Shown: positions 1 through 7,649 of the stretch, one piece after another
Position numbering within the stretch: the first letter of the stretch is position 1
Layout of the letters: each line of letters begins with the position of its first letter
NCBI RefSeq assembly: GCF_963975745.1
Contig: NZ_CAXBIB010000010.1
Span: 73,793 to 137,792 of the forward strand
Reading direction: 5' to 3'
Source: Parvibaculum sp963975745
GTDB lineage: Bacteria > Pseudomonadota > Alphaproteobacteria > Parvibaculales > Parvibaculaceae
Length of the DNA stretch: 64,000 bases
Position numbers and translations under genes: made by a program
Notes under the pieces: model-generated
Told to the model about the DNA's origin: nothing
The model's database searches: none
Seen by the model: only the letters and a program-made list of their open reading frames with translations

Positions 1-93
1 CGGCACGTCACGGAACAGCTCATCGACGCTTTTCGCACCGATGACGCCCAGCATTTCATGACGGTCGGCTTCGGTCAGGGGCAGATAACGCAT
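1..93 (-). CDS. gcvPA: Glycine dehydrogenase (decarboxylating) subunit 1, N-terminal 31 codons (cut by window edge)
   Basis: Reading leftward from an ATG at 93, the frame gives MRYLPLTEADRHEML followed by GVIGAKSVDELF, the characteristic start of the alpha subunit of the two-subunit P-protein. The enzyme decarboxylates glycine with PLP and passes the aminomethyl group to lipoyl-GcvH. Only the first 31 codons are inside the window. It follows gcvT and gcvH on the same strand with a 60-bp gap, so it is the third gene of the glycine cleavage operon. The one-piece GcvP starts differently, so this organism probably has split gcvPA/gcvPB. Confidence 0.9.
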   Translation of the reverse strand, partial: MRYLPLTEADRHEMLGVIGAKSVDELFRDVP

Positions 94-153
94 GATCGCA
101 AGGTCCTTTTCGTGGATTGTGCGTGACGACACGTCGCGGCGCGTCGCGCCGGA

Positions 154-531
154 TCAGTGCAGGCCTTCGACGAATTCCTTGTAGGCAGTCTCGTCCATCA
201 GTTTCTCCAGTTCGGAGGGATCCGACATACGGAGTTTCACGAACCAGCCATCCCCCATGGCATCCTCGTTAACGCCCGCAGGGGTCGCCTCGATGTCGCT
301 GTTGACATCGATCACCTCTCCGCTCACCGGCGTGTAAACCTCGCTGGCTGCCTTGACGCTTTCCACCACGGCCGCTTCATCGCCCGCCTCGATGGTCTTT
401 CCCACTTCAGGCAGTTCCACATAGACGACGTCGCCCAGCTGTTCCTGCGCATAGTCGGTGATGCCGATGGTCGCGATGTCGCCATCGATGCGAACCCATT
501 CATGCTGATCGGTAAAACGAATGTCGCTCAT
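154..531 (-). CDS. gcvH: Glycine cleavage system H protein
   Basis: A 125-residue protein of normal GcvH length. It carries the lipoyl-attachment context VESVKAASEVYTP, with Lys60 as the lipoylated residue. The N-terminal motif FTDQHEW and the C-terminal block EDAMGDGWFVKL are also typical. The lipoyl arm shuttles the aminomethyl group from the P protein to GcvT and is then reoxidised by dihydrolipoamide dehydrogenase. The gene lies 33 bp downstream of gcvT and upstream of gcvPA, so all three should be co-transcribed from the riboswitch-controlled promoter. Confidence 0.97.
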   Translation of the reverse strand: MSDIRFTDQHEWVRIDGDIATIGITDYAQEQLGDVVYVELPEVGKTIEAGDEAAVVESVKAASEVYTPVSGEVIDVNSDIEATPAGVNEDAMGDGWFVKLRMSDPSELEKLMDETAYKEFVEGLH

Positions 532-564
532 CTGAAATCCTCTGACCCCTTGCTGAAGGCACTC

Positions 565-1701
565 TTAGTTGCCCCGATAAAAACGCTTTTCGACGAACGG
601 CATGGCCGCAACATGCGCGGCACGCCCCTTGCCGCGCACCATCAATTCGACGGCGGTTCCCGTCTTTGCCGAATCCGCCGCGACATAGCCCATCGCAATG
701 GGGCCACCGACGCTCGGCCCGTAGCCACCGCTTGTCACCACGCCGATCTTGCTGCCGCGGGCAAATATTTCCGTTCCCTCTCGCGCGGGAGCCTTGCCAT
801 CGGGCAGCAGTCCGACGCGCTTGCGCGGCGCACCCTTCGCAATCTGTGCAAGAATGATCTTCGCGCCCGGAAAATTCGCTTCCTCGCGGCGGCGCTTCGC
901 GATCGTCCAGGTCAGCGCGGCCTCGATCGGCGTCGTCGTTTCGTCGATGTCATGCCCATAGAGACAGAGGCCTGCTTCCAGACGCAACGAGTCGCGCGCG
1001 CCGAGCCCGATCGGCCGGACTTCCGGTTCGGCCAGCAATGCCCTCGCCAAGGTCACCGCGTCGGCTTCCGGCACCGAAATCTCATACCCGTCCTCACCGG
1101 TATAGCCGGAGCGGCTGACCATGCAGGAGATGCCCGCGACCTGCATGTCGCGGGCGGTCATGAATTCCTGTGCCGCGGCGTCCGGGGCGAACCGCGCAAA
1201 GACGTCGGCCGCCCTGGGGCCCTGCAGAGCGATCAGTGCGCGGTCCTCGATCCGCTGGAGAACGACACCCGCCGGGAGGTGGGCCTCTATGTGTGCGAAA
1301 TCGGCTGCCTTGCAGGCCGCGTTGACGATCAGAAACAGGCGGCCGTCCATCAGGGTCCGGGTCACCATAAGGTCGTCGCGGATACCTCCCTTGTCGTTCA
1401 GCAGCAGCGTGTAGCGTATCGCGCCGGGCGCAAGGTTGAGGATGTCGCCCGGCGTGAGCGCTTCGATCGCGCGGGCGACCGTTTCATGGTCGGGTCCGGT
1501 GAGCCAAGCCTGCCCCATATGCGACACATCGAACAATCCCGCCGCCTCTCGCGTGTGCAGATGCTCGGCCAGCACGCCGTCAGCGTATTGGACCGGCATG
1601 TCATATCCGGCGAAAGGCACCATTTTCGCGCCCCGTTCGACATGGAGCGCATGAAGCGGCGTTATCTCGAGATGGTCCGGGGCAACGGCAGGTTCCGACA
1701 T
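565..1701 (-). CDS. gcvT: Glycine cleavage system aminomethyltransferase (T protein)
   Basis: A 378-residue protein with the GcvT N-terminal signature (TPLHALH, FAGYDMPVQY, FDVSHMG near residues 57-63) and the central SRSGYTGEDGYEI motif of the folate-binding fold. It transfers the methylene group from aminomethyl-lipoyl-GcvH to tetrahydrofolate and releases ammonia. The ATG at 1701 is chosen because a GGAAG ribosome-binding site lies just upstream. The frame stays open to 1740, but that would place the start closer to the riboswitch without a better ribosome-binding site. It is the first gene of the operon, 77 bp downstream of the glycine riboswitch. Confidence 0.97.
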   Translation of the reverse strand: MSEPAVAPDHLEITPLHALHVERGAKMVPFAGYDMPVQYADGVLAEHLHTREAAGLFDVSHMGQAWLTGPDHETVARAIEALTPGDILNLAPGAIRYTLLLNDKGGIRDDLMVTRTLMDGRLFLIVNAACKAADFAHIEAHLPAGVVLQRIEDRALIALQGPRAADVFARFAPDAAAQEFMTARDMQVAGISCMVSRSGYTGEDGYEISVPEADAVTLARALLAEPEVRPIGLGARDSLRLEAGLCLYGHDIDETTTPIEAALTWTIAKRRREEANFPGAKIILAQIAKGAPRKRVGLLPDGKAPAREGTEIFARGSKIGVVTSGGYGPSVGGPIAMGYVAADSAKTGTAVELMVRGKGRAAHVAAMPFVEKRFYRGN

Positions 1702-1777
1702 CAGGCTTCCAGGCTCGTTCCTTGGACGACAGCGAATCAAATGGGTCGCTACATCGGCAAATTTCTTCGCCTGTAGC

Positions 1778-1984
1778 GCCCCACTCTGTCGCGGTACCTG
1801 AGAGATTTCGCGGTGGCGATCAATGCCGTTCCGCTTACGCCCTTCGGTGAGCCCGGCAAATCGGCCGCCGGCCTGCTTTCCAGAGATTCATCCCCCTGCG
1901 GTCCCTTGTGCCTGAGAGTTTCCGGGGCGGTTGCTCCTTCGGCGCCGGAGCCTAGTGCGCGCTCCGATCTCTCCCGCAGAGTTC
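1778..1984 (-). promoter_or_regulatory. Tandem glycine riboswitch upstream of gcvT
   Basis: Read on the minus strand, two successive glycine aptamers are visible. The first has GGGAGAGATC, then CGCCGAAGGAGCAA, then AAACTCTCAGGCA and a GACCGCAGGGGG closing strand. The second has ATCTCTGGA, then CACCGAAGGGCGTAAGC, then ATCTCTCAGGTACC and GACAGAGTGGGG. These are the conserved P1/P3 elements of the gcvT RNA motif, duplicated with a short linker as in the classical cooperative form. It lies directly 5' of gcvT. In known examples glycine binding switches on the downstream glycine-degradation operon. Confidence 0.95.
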
Positions 1985-2097
1985 ATCTGAGTTGAGTGGG
2001 GCCGATCATATGGGGCGCCCGACGAGAGTCAATCGCGCGGCCGCCGAAACCCGTCAAAAACGGCCGAAAACGGCGATTCGCGGGCCTTGAGCCCGTT

Positions 2098-2706
2098 TCA
2101 GCGAATGGGTGTGTAGGCGGCGCTGCGATTGTAGGCCAGTTGCTCTGCCGAGAGCTGAAATCCGACCAGGACCTGATAAATGCGTCCGTCAGCCGCGCCG
2201 CCATAGGGCAGGATCGTTCCCTCGACGGTTTTGACAAAACGCGCCTGACGCTGCCCGGCCGGAAAATTTACCGGAATCTGATATATCTGCTTCTTGTCCA
2301 GCGTGTCGAAACGCCGCATCACGGCGACGAATACATTGAATGTCAGGTCGCGGGTCGTTGCGGCCGGTCCAAGCTCGGCCACGCCATCAAAGGCGAGGTC
2401 GACAGTGATGGTGGCGTCGTCGGTGTTGTACATGCACTTGGAGACCACCCGGCCGATCTCGGCGCGCGCCACAATATCGGTCAGATCCGTCCCCGAACCC
2501 CGCAGCACCGTCACATGATCGGTCTCGTTCAACACGCCCACCTGGGGACAGGGCAGTTGCGTCGTGCCCCCTTCCCTTTCGCCGCCGCCGAACGGATTGA
2601 GCGAAGAACAGCCGCCAAGCGCAAGCGACGCGACCAGCGCAATGCCAGCATGGCGATGGAGTCCGGTCAGGCGCGGCAGGCGTCGGAGCGCAGTCGAAAA
2701 CGGCAT
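2098..2706 (-). CDS. Uncharacterised lipoprotein
   Basis: A 202-residue protein with a basic N-terminus, a hydrophobic stretch at about residues 21-31 and the lipobox LALGGC, so Cys33 should be the lipidated residue after signal peptidase II cleavage. A Gly/Glu-rich linker follows, then a beta-rich domain with no motif I recognise. It is monocistronic and ends about 110 bp from the riboswitch, facing away from ispH. It is probably an inner- or outer-membrane-anchored periplasmic protein of unknown role. The lipobox call is strong; the function is unknown. Confidence 0.8.
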   Translation of the reverse strand: MPFSTALRRLPRLTGLHRHAGIALVASLALGGCSSLNPFGGGEREGGTTQLPCPQVGVLNETDHVTVLRGSGTDLTDIVARAEIGRVVSKCMYNTDDATITVDLAFDGVAELGPAATTRDLTFNVFVAVMRRFDTLDKKQIYQIPVNFPAGQRQARFVKTVEGTILPYGGAADGRIYQVLVGFQLSAEQLAYNRSAAYTPIR

Positions 2707-2783
2707 CTGGTGTCACTCGATCTGTTGTGTTGTCTGTTGCGTTGGCGGGCGCGCGACCGGCTGACAGCCGATCGGCGGTATTC

Positions 2784-2814
2784 TTGACTTTCCCCGGCGG
2801 GACCCCTCTATTAC
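2784..2814 (+). promoter_or_regulatory. Possible sigma70-type promoter for ispH-thrB-rnhA
   Basis: TTGACT at 2784-2789 and TATTAC at 2809-2814 resemble -35 and -10 boxes separated by 19 bp, slightly long. They lie about 150 bp before the ispH start in the divergent gap from the lipoprotein gene. This was found by eye only. Confidence 0.35.
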
Positions 2815-2964
2815 CGGCAGTGGGTGACCTCGAAAGCCTTGCATTTCATAAGGTTAGGCAAGATATCCGGGCCGTTTCCGTCGGCATGGAAACTCTATCG
2901 GAGTGGCCCCGAAGTCACAAGACGGCACAGGCCGGACCCGGCCGGCAAGGTTCCCGAACACGCT

Positions 2965-3921
2965 ATGAGCGATGCACTGGCAAAACCGCGATTGACGCTG
3001 CTGCTGGCAAGCCCGCGAGGGTTCTGTGCCGGCGTCGACCGCGCGATCCAGATCGTCGAAATAGCGATCGAAAAGTTCGGTGCGCCCGTCTATGTGCGGC
3101 ATGAGATCGTCCATAACCGTTTTGTGGTCGAGAGCCTCGAGCGCAAGGGCGCCATCTTTGTCGAGGAACTGGACGAGGTGCCGCCCGGCGCCAAGGTCAT
3201 TTTTTCAGCGCATGGCGTACCGAAATCGGTTCCCGCAGAGGCGCAGGCGCGGGAACTCATCTATCTCGATGCCACCTGTCCGCTGGTTTCGAAGGTCCAT
3301 GTCGAGGCAGAACGACTGCATGAGCGTGGCCTTGAAATCCTGCTGATCGGCCATGCCGGCCATCCCGAAGTCATCGGGACAATGGGACAGCTTCCCGAGG
3401 GTGCCGTCCGACTGATCGAAACGGTCGCCGACGCCGAGACCCACCAGCCGGCGGACCCTGCCAAACTTGCCTTTATCACCCAGACCACGCTGTCGGTCGA
3501 CGACACAGCCGAGATCGTTTCCGTATTACGCCAACGCTTTCCAGAAATAGCAGGGCCGCACAAGGAAGACATTTGCTACGCCACAACCAATCGGCAGGAG
3601 GCGGTCAAGGCGATTGCGCCGCGCACCGATGCCATGCTGGTAATCGGCGCACCCAACTCGTCGAACTCGATGCGGCTGGTCGAGGTCGCCGAGCGGTCGG
3701 GATGTGCCTATGCAGCACTGGTTCAACGCGCGAGCGACATAGACTGGAAGGCGCTAGGAAAGCCGGGCATTGTCGGCCTGACAGCGGGTGCAAGTGCCCC
3801 GGAGGTGCTGGTCGAAGAGGTCATTGAAGCCTTTCGCTCCCGCTTCGATCTGACGGTCGAGGATATTCCCGTGCGACGCGAATCGGTACAGTTCAAGCTG
3901 CCGCGCGCGCTCGCGGTCTGA
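2965..3921 (+). CDS. ispH: 4-hydroxy-3-methylbut-2-enyl diphosphate reductase
   Basis: A 318-residue IspH (LytB), the final MEP-pathway enzyme, which reduces HMBPP to IPP and DMAPP with a [4Fe-4S] cluster. Cluster ligands are visible as Cys21 in RGFCAGV, Cys105 in ATCP and Cys204 in DICYATTNRQ. The substrate motifs HEIVHN, SAHGV and NSSNSMRL are present. The ATG at 2965 gives the normal family N-terminus. The frame extends upstream to 2824, but that extension has no IspH character. It is followed after 11 bp by thrB and then rnhA, a gene order common in alphaproteobacteria. Confidence 0.97.
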   Translation: MSDALAKPRLTLLLASPRGFCAGVDRAIQIVEIAIEKFGAPVYVRHEIVHNRFVVESLERKGAIFVEELDEVPPGAKVIFSAHGVPKSVPAEAQARELIYLDATCPLVSKVHVEAERLHERGLEILLIGHAGHPEVIGTMGQLPEGAVRLIETVADAETHQPADPAKLAFITQTTLSVDDTAEIVSVLRQRFPEIAGPHKEDICYATTNRQEAVKAIAPRTDAMLVIGAPNSSNSMRLVEVAERSGCAYAALVQRASDIDWKALGKPGIVGLTAGASAPEVLVEEVIEAFRSRFDLTVEDIPVRRESVQFKLPRALAV

Positions 3922-3932
3922 GCGGGGGATCC

Positions 3933-4898
3933 ATGGCCGTCTACACGGAAGTACCCGACGAGGAGCTTGAAGAGTTCCTTGCCGCATACGACATCGGCTC
4001 CCTGTTGTCCTACAAGGGTATCGCCGAAGGTGTCGAAAACTCCAACTACATGCTGCATACGGACAAAGGCACGTATTTCCTGACGCTCTATGAGAAACGT
4101 GTCGCCGAGGCGGACCTCCCGTTCTTTCTCGGACTGATGAACCATCTGGCGGATCACGGCATCAATTGCCCCACTCCCATCCGCAACCGCCAGGGCACAA
4201 TGCTGGGCGAACTGTCCGGACGGCCGGCCGTTATCGTCAGCTTTCTCGAGGGTGTGCATGTGCGGCGGCCGCAACCGCGCCACTGTGTCGAGGTTGGACG
4301 TGCACTTGCCGGCATGCATCTCGCCGGACGCGATTTCGCCTTGAGAAGACCCAACGCACTCAATATCGACGGCTGGGGGCCGCTTTTCGATTCCTGCCGC
4401 GACGGTATCGACAGACTCGGCGCTGGCCTGGCTCAGGAGCTCGATCGCGAGCTGGGCGTGCTCGGCCATGAATGGCCACGTGATCTTCCGTCCGGCGTCA
4501 TTCATGCCGATCTCTTTCCCGACAATGTGTTTTTCATCGGTGACCGTCTGTCGGGCCTGATCGACTTCTATTTCGCCTGCAACGATGCCTTCGCCTACGA
4601 TCTTGCCATCTGCCTCAATGCATGGTGCTTTGAAAACGATGGTGCGTTCAACATCACCAAGGCGCGCGCCCTGCTGCAGGCCTATGCACAGGTACGCCCA
4701 CTTGAGGCGAATGAACTTTCGGCGCTACCTCTGCTGGCGCGCGGCGCGGCGATGCGTTTTCTGCTTACGCGTCTCTACGACTGGATCAATCATCTGCCGG
4801 GGGCCTTCGTAAAGCCCAAGAATCCGAACGAGTATCTGCTCCGCCTTCGCTTCCACCGCGGCATCTCGTCGCCACGCAGCTATGGGCTCGATGTATGA
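3933..4898 (+). CDS. thrB: Homoserine kinase, aminoglycoside-phosphotransferase (ThrB type II) family
   Basis: A 321-residue protein of the ThrB family that uses the APH/choline kinase fold rather than the GHMP fold. The catalytic loop VIHADLFPDNV gives His191, Asp193 and Asn198, and the metal-binding aspartate is Asp211 in LIDFYF. It phosphorylates L-homoserine for threonine synthesis; thrC lies about 8 kb away in this window. The start has a purine-rich GCGGGGGA just upstream. The stop overlaps the start of rnhA (ATGA), indicating translational coupling. The N-terminal motif GIAEGVENSNY is typical of the alphaproteobacterial enzyme. Confidence 0.93.
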   Translation: MAVYTEVPDEELEEFLAAYDIGSLLSYKGIAEGVENSNYMLHTDKGTYFLTLYEKRVAEADLPFFLGLMNHLADHGINCPTPIRNRQGTMLGELSGRPAVIVSFLEGVHVRRPQPRHCVEVGRALAGMHLAGRDFALRRPNALNIDGWGPLFDSCRDGIDRLGAGLAQELDRELGVLGHEWPRDLPSGVIHADLFPDNVFFIGDRLSGLIDFYFACNDAFAYDLAICLNAWCFENDGAFNITKARALLQAYAQVRPLEANELSALPLLARGAAMRFLLTRLYDWINHLPGAFVKPKNPNEYLLRLRFHRGISSPRSYGLDV

Positions 4899-5347
4899 CT
4901 CGCGAGACGGTCGAGATCTATACGGATGGCGCCTGTTCCGGCAATCCGGGACCGGGCGGCTGGGGCGCCCTGATGATCTGGAACGGTCACGAGAAGGAAC
5001 TTTCAGGCGGCGAGCCTGCCACCACCAACAATCGCATGGAACTGATGGCTGCCATCATGGCACTTGAAGCGCTCAAGCACGGCACACATGTGCGCATCCA
5101 CACCGACAGCACCTATGTGAAGGACGGCATCACCAAGTGGATTCACAACTGGAAAAAGAACGGCTGGAGAAATGCCGCAAAGCAACCGGTCAAGAATGCC
5201 GAACTCTGGAAGCGGCTGGAGACCGCCCTCGAAACCCATGAGGTGAGCTGGCACTGGGTCAAAGGGCACTCCGATCATCCGGAAAACGACCGCGCCGACG
5301 CGCTGGCGCGGCAGGGGATGGCCCCCTATCTTCCGACATCCAAATGA
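4895..5347 (+). CDS. rnhA: Ribonuclease HI
   Basis: A 150-residue RNase HI of standard length. It has the catalytic carboxylates Asp11 (YTDGACSGNPG), Glu49 (NNRMEL), Asp71 (HTDSTYV) and Asp135 (NDRADALA), and the active-site loop histidine in VKGHSDHPEN. It degrades RNA in RNA-DNA hybrids such as primers and R-loops. It is the last gene of ispH-thrB-rnhA, overlaps thrB by 4 bp and is followed at once by a strong hairpin terminator. Confidence 0.97.
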   Translation: MTRETVEIYTDGACSGNPGPGGWGALMIWNGHEKELSGGEPATTNNRMELMAAIMALEALKHGTHVRIHTDSTYVKDGITKWIHNWKKNGWRNAAKQPVKNAELWKRLETALETHEVSWHWVKGHSDHPENDRADALARQGMAPYLPTSK

Positions 5348-5348
5348 A

Positions 5349-5374
5349 AAAGGGCCCCGTTTCCGGGGCCCTTT
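5349..5374. terminator. Bidirectional intrinsic terminator between rnhA and the peroxiredoxin gene
   Basis: An 11-bp perfect stem (AAAGGGCCCCG paired with CGGGGCCCTTT) with a 4-base TTTC loop. It is flanked by an A-run on the left and a T-run on the right, so it can act for both convergent genes. Confidence 0.9.
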
Positions 5375-5394
5375 CAGTTTCGATCATTCAGTGT

Positions 5395-5880
5395 TCAAAG
5401 CTGCTTCAGCATGTTCTCGGCGCCGGACACTTCGGCCTTGCCGCCGGACGGCTCCAGATTGAGGCTCTTCACAACGCCGTCATCGACCAGCATCGAATAG
5501 CGCGACGAACGCATGCCCATTCCAAAGCCGGTACCGTCGAAGTCGAGGCCAAGCGCTTTTGTGAATTCGCCATTGCCGTCCCCAAGCATGGCCACTTTGC
5601 CGTCGGCACCCTGTGCCTTGCCCCAGGCACCCATTACAAATGCGTCATTGACCGAGACGCAGGCAATTTCGTCGACACCCTTCGACTTGATCGTTTCGGC
5701 ACTCTGAATAAAGCCCGGCAGATGCTGGTTGGAACATGTCGGCGTGAAGGCGCCGGGCAGCGCAAACAACACAACCCTGCGGCCCTTGAAATACTCCGAC
5801 GTCTTGACGGGCGCTGGCCCCTTGTCTGTCATCTGCATCAGCGTTGCATCGGGAATGCGGTCTCCGACCTTGATCGTCAT
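5395..5880 (-). CDS. Peroxiredoxin, Prx5/type II family
   Basis: A 161-residue thiol peroxidase. The peroxidatic Cys49 sits in PGAFTPTCS, the hallmark of the Prx5 subfamily, with later family motifs VNDAFVMGAW and LGDGNGEFTKALG. It reduces H2O2 and alkyl hydroperoxides using glutaredoxin/glutathione or thioredoxin; gshA elsewhere in the window fits a glutathione-based system. The ATG at 5880 has GGAG 6 bases upstream. An ATG four codons earlier is possible but less well spaced. It is convergent with rnhA across a shared terminator. Confidence 0.92.
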   Translation of the reverse strand: MTIKVGDRIPDATLMQMTDKGPAPVKTSEYFKGRRVVLFALPGAFTPTCSNQHLPGFIQSAETIKSKGVDEIACVSVNDAFVMGAWGKAQGADGKVAMLGDGNGEFTKALGLDFDGTGFGMGMRSSRYSMLVDDGVVKSLNLEPSGGKAEVSGAENMLKQL

Positions 5881-6014
5881 TGCTGGCTCCATGGCTCATC
5901 TGTTGCGTGAATGCTTGCCCGACACCCTGTGGCGCCGCCGGTTGGCCGCATTAAAGCGCCAATACCCGCTGCCCGCCAGCCCCCTCACGATCTCTGACCA
6001 TTCTGTGATCTCCG

Positions 6015-6839
6015 TCAGGGAGATGTCCAATAGACGATGCGTGCCTCCTCGGACCCAACCAGAAGAAATCCCAGCCTTTCGCCTTCGAGCATCGACGTCG
6101 ACAGAACGCCAACCTCGACCGTATAGCGCAGAATTTCACCCTTGCGGTCGACCGCAGGCACGCCAAACCAGACGTCCTGTGGGCCGTCGATAATCAATTG
6201 CGGCGGCCTGCATCCGGCCGCACAACCCCGGTAAAGGATTTCGAGTACGGGCGCATGTGCCTCGCGCCACCGGACCTGCAACGCATCGCGGTCGGCCATG
6301 GGCTGCGGCAACCGGGAGAGCGCCGCCACAAGTGCCGGCAGATCGACCGAGGAGGCCGCGCCAGAACTCGACGGCGGAATCGTCAGTGCCAGATTTGCTT
6401 CCCGCGGCACACAGATGCTTTCCGAGCAAACGCCATAGAGCATGGACACGCGCAATGTCACCGGCCGACCTGCATCGGCCGGCACGACATTCAACGGCCA
6501 GAGCACCCTGTCCTTGTAGCCGAAGGTTACATCGCCGGGATCGTCGAAGCGCTGCGGTGCCGGCCAGCGCAGATCGACATGTTGGACATTCTCGGATTCC
6601 GACCAGTCGAAGGTCGGCGCGATGCCGCTATCGCCCGGATTCTTCCAATAGGTCTTCCAGCCGGTTTCAAGCTGCATTTCGACGCCGGCCAGAAACGGTT
6701 CGCCGTCATGAGCGGACACCGCCGACATGACAGCCATCCTTTCCGGTGCAGAGGCGCCTGCGATGGTCAGACCCACCGGCACAAGCCAGAGCACCATCGC
6801 GCAGAGCGCCACTCTCCATAAGGCCGTCAACTCTGGCAT
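6015..6839 (-). CDS. Periplasmic protein with a DsbD N-terminal (alpha)-like domain
   Basis: A 274-residue protein with an N-terminal hydrophobic segment (residues about 8-30, signal peptide or anchor). It continues with a domain resembling the N-terminal immunoglobulin-like domain of DsbD/ScsB: the GWKTYWKNPGDSG block and a cysteine pair Cys138/Cys143 in VCSESICVP. In full-length DsbD this domain passes electrons to periplasmic partners, but here the membrane and thioredoxin parts are missing. The ATG at 6839 has an AAGG ribosome-binding site; an ATG at 6887 would add 16 basic residues. The electron donor is not encoded nearby. Confidence 0.75.
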   Translation of the reverse strand: MPELTALWRVALCAMVLWLVPVGLTIAGASAPERMAVMSAVSAHDGEPFLAGVEMQLETGWKTYWKNPGDSGIAPTFDWSESENVQHVDLRWPAPQRFDDPGDVTFGYKDRVLWPLNVVPADAGRPVTLRVSMLYGVCSESICVPREANLALTIPPSSSGAASSVDLPALVAALSRLPQPMADRDALQVRWREAHAPVLEILYRGCAAGCRPPQLIIDGPQDVWFGVPAVDRKGEILRYTVEVGVLSTSMLEGERLGFLLVGSEEARIVYWTSP

Positions 6840-7029
6840 TTCCCGCCTTCTCCCGGTCAATTCGCATCGTCGCAGCAAGCCTGTCATATAAAACTACAGA
6901 CCGAAATCGAAGAATGGTCCCAGTCCTCGCCGCTTGTCAGTTCAAGATGGGGCGTGACACGATGCCAGCGAGAGGGCAGGATTTTCCTTGCCGATCCGAA
7001 CTACACCAATGGCCGGAGGCAGGCTGCCC

Positions 7030-7635
7030 ATGAGCCCAATGTTGGCGGATTTGACCCATCAGCCGGGGGAAGACGGATTTCTCGAGGGGAAGATGCTGAT
7101 CGCAATGCCGACGATCGGCGACCCTCGGTTTGAACGCTCGATCGTCTATATGTGCGTCCACAACCCCGATGGCGCAATGGGCATTGTCGTCAACAAGGCG
7201 GCCCCCGATATTACCTTTCCCGACCTCCTTGACCGCCTGTCGATCCGGACCCCGCACGGCACCAAGGAAATTGCGTGCCCGGTACTGGCGGGCGGTCCGG
7301 TGGAAACGGGCCGTGGGTTCGTCCTCCATACGCAGGACTATTTCTCCGACGACTCCACACTGCCTGTCGATGAGGATATCGGCCTGACTGCGAGCGTCGA
7401 CATCCTGCGCGCAATGGCCACCGGCAGGGGTCCGCGTCACGCGCTTCTCGCGCTCGGCTATGCGGGCTGGGCACCTGGCCAGCTTGACGCCGAAATACAG
7501 GCCAATGGCTGGCTGCATTGCGATCCCGATCCCGAACTGCTGTTCGGTTTCGATCTTGACGCAAAATACGCCACTGCGTTGGCGAAGCTCGGCGTGGACA
7601 TTTCGTTGCTCTCCGGCAGTGCCGGCCACGCGTGA
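7030..7635 (+). CDS. YqgE/AlgH family protein (DUF179/UPF0301)
   Basis: A 201-residue protein with the family hallmarks GKMLIAMPTIGDPRFERSIV at the N-terminus, NPDGAMGIVVNK, and GGPVETGRGFVLH, followed by the C-terminal GYAGWAPGQLDAEI block. The molecular function of the family is not settled. AlgH was named from an effect on alginate regulation in Pseudomonas. The start at 7030 has GGAGG 10 bases upstream; earlier in-frame ATGs at 7009 and upstream lack this. It is convergent with the EAL gene, with only 14 bp between stops. Confidence 0.92.
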   Translation: MSPMLADLTHQPGEDGFLEGKMLIAMPTIGDPRFERSIVYMCVHNPDGAMGIVVNKAAPDITFPDLLDRLSIRTPHGTKEIACPVLAGGPVETGRGFVLHTQDYFSDDSTLPVDEDIGLTASVDILRAMATGRGPRHALLALGYAGWAPGQLDAEIQANGWLHCDPDPELLFGFDLDAKYATALAKLGVDISLLSGSAGHA

Positions 7636-7649
7636 AGGCCTCCAGCTTG

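Noticed and set aside
157..1776. Long open frame on the plus strand opposite gcvH, gcvT and the riboswitch
   Set aside because: It is an antisense shadow of well-supported genes in GC-rich DNA and has no protein-family features.
2081..2098. Small CGGGC/GCCCG hairpin after the lipoprotein gene
   Set aside because: Only a 5-bp stem with no T-run in the direction of the lipoprotein gene; too weak to call a terminator.
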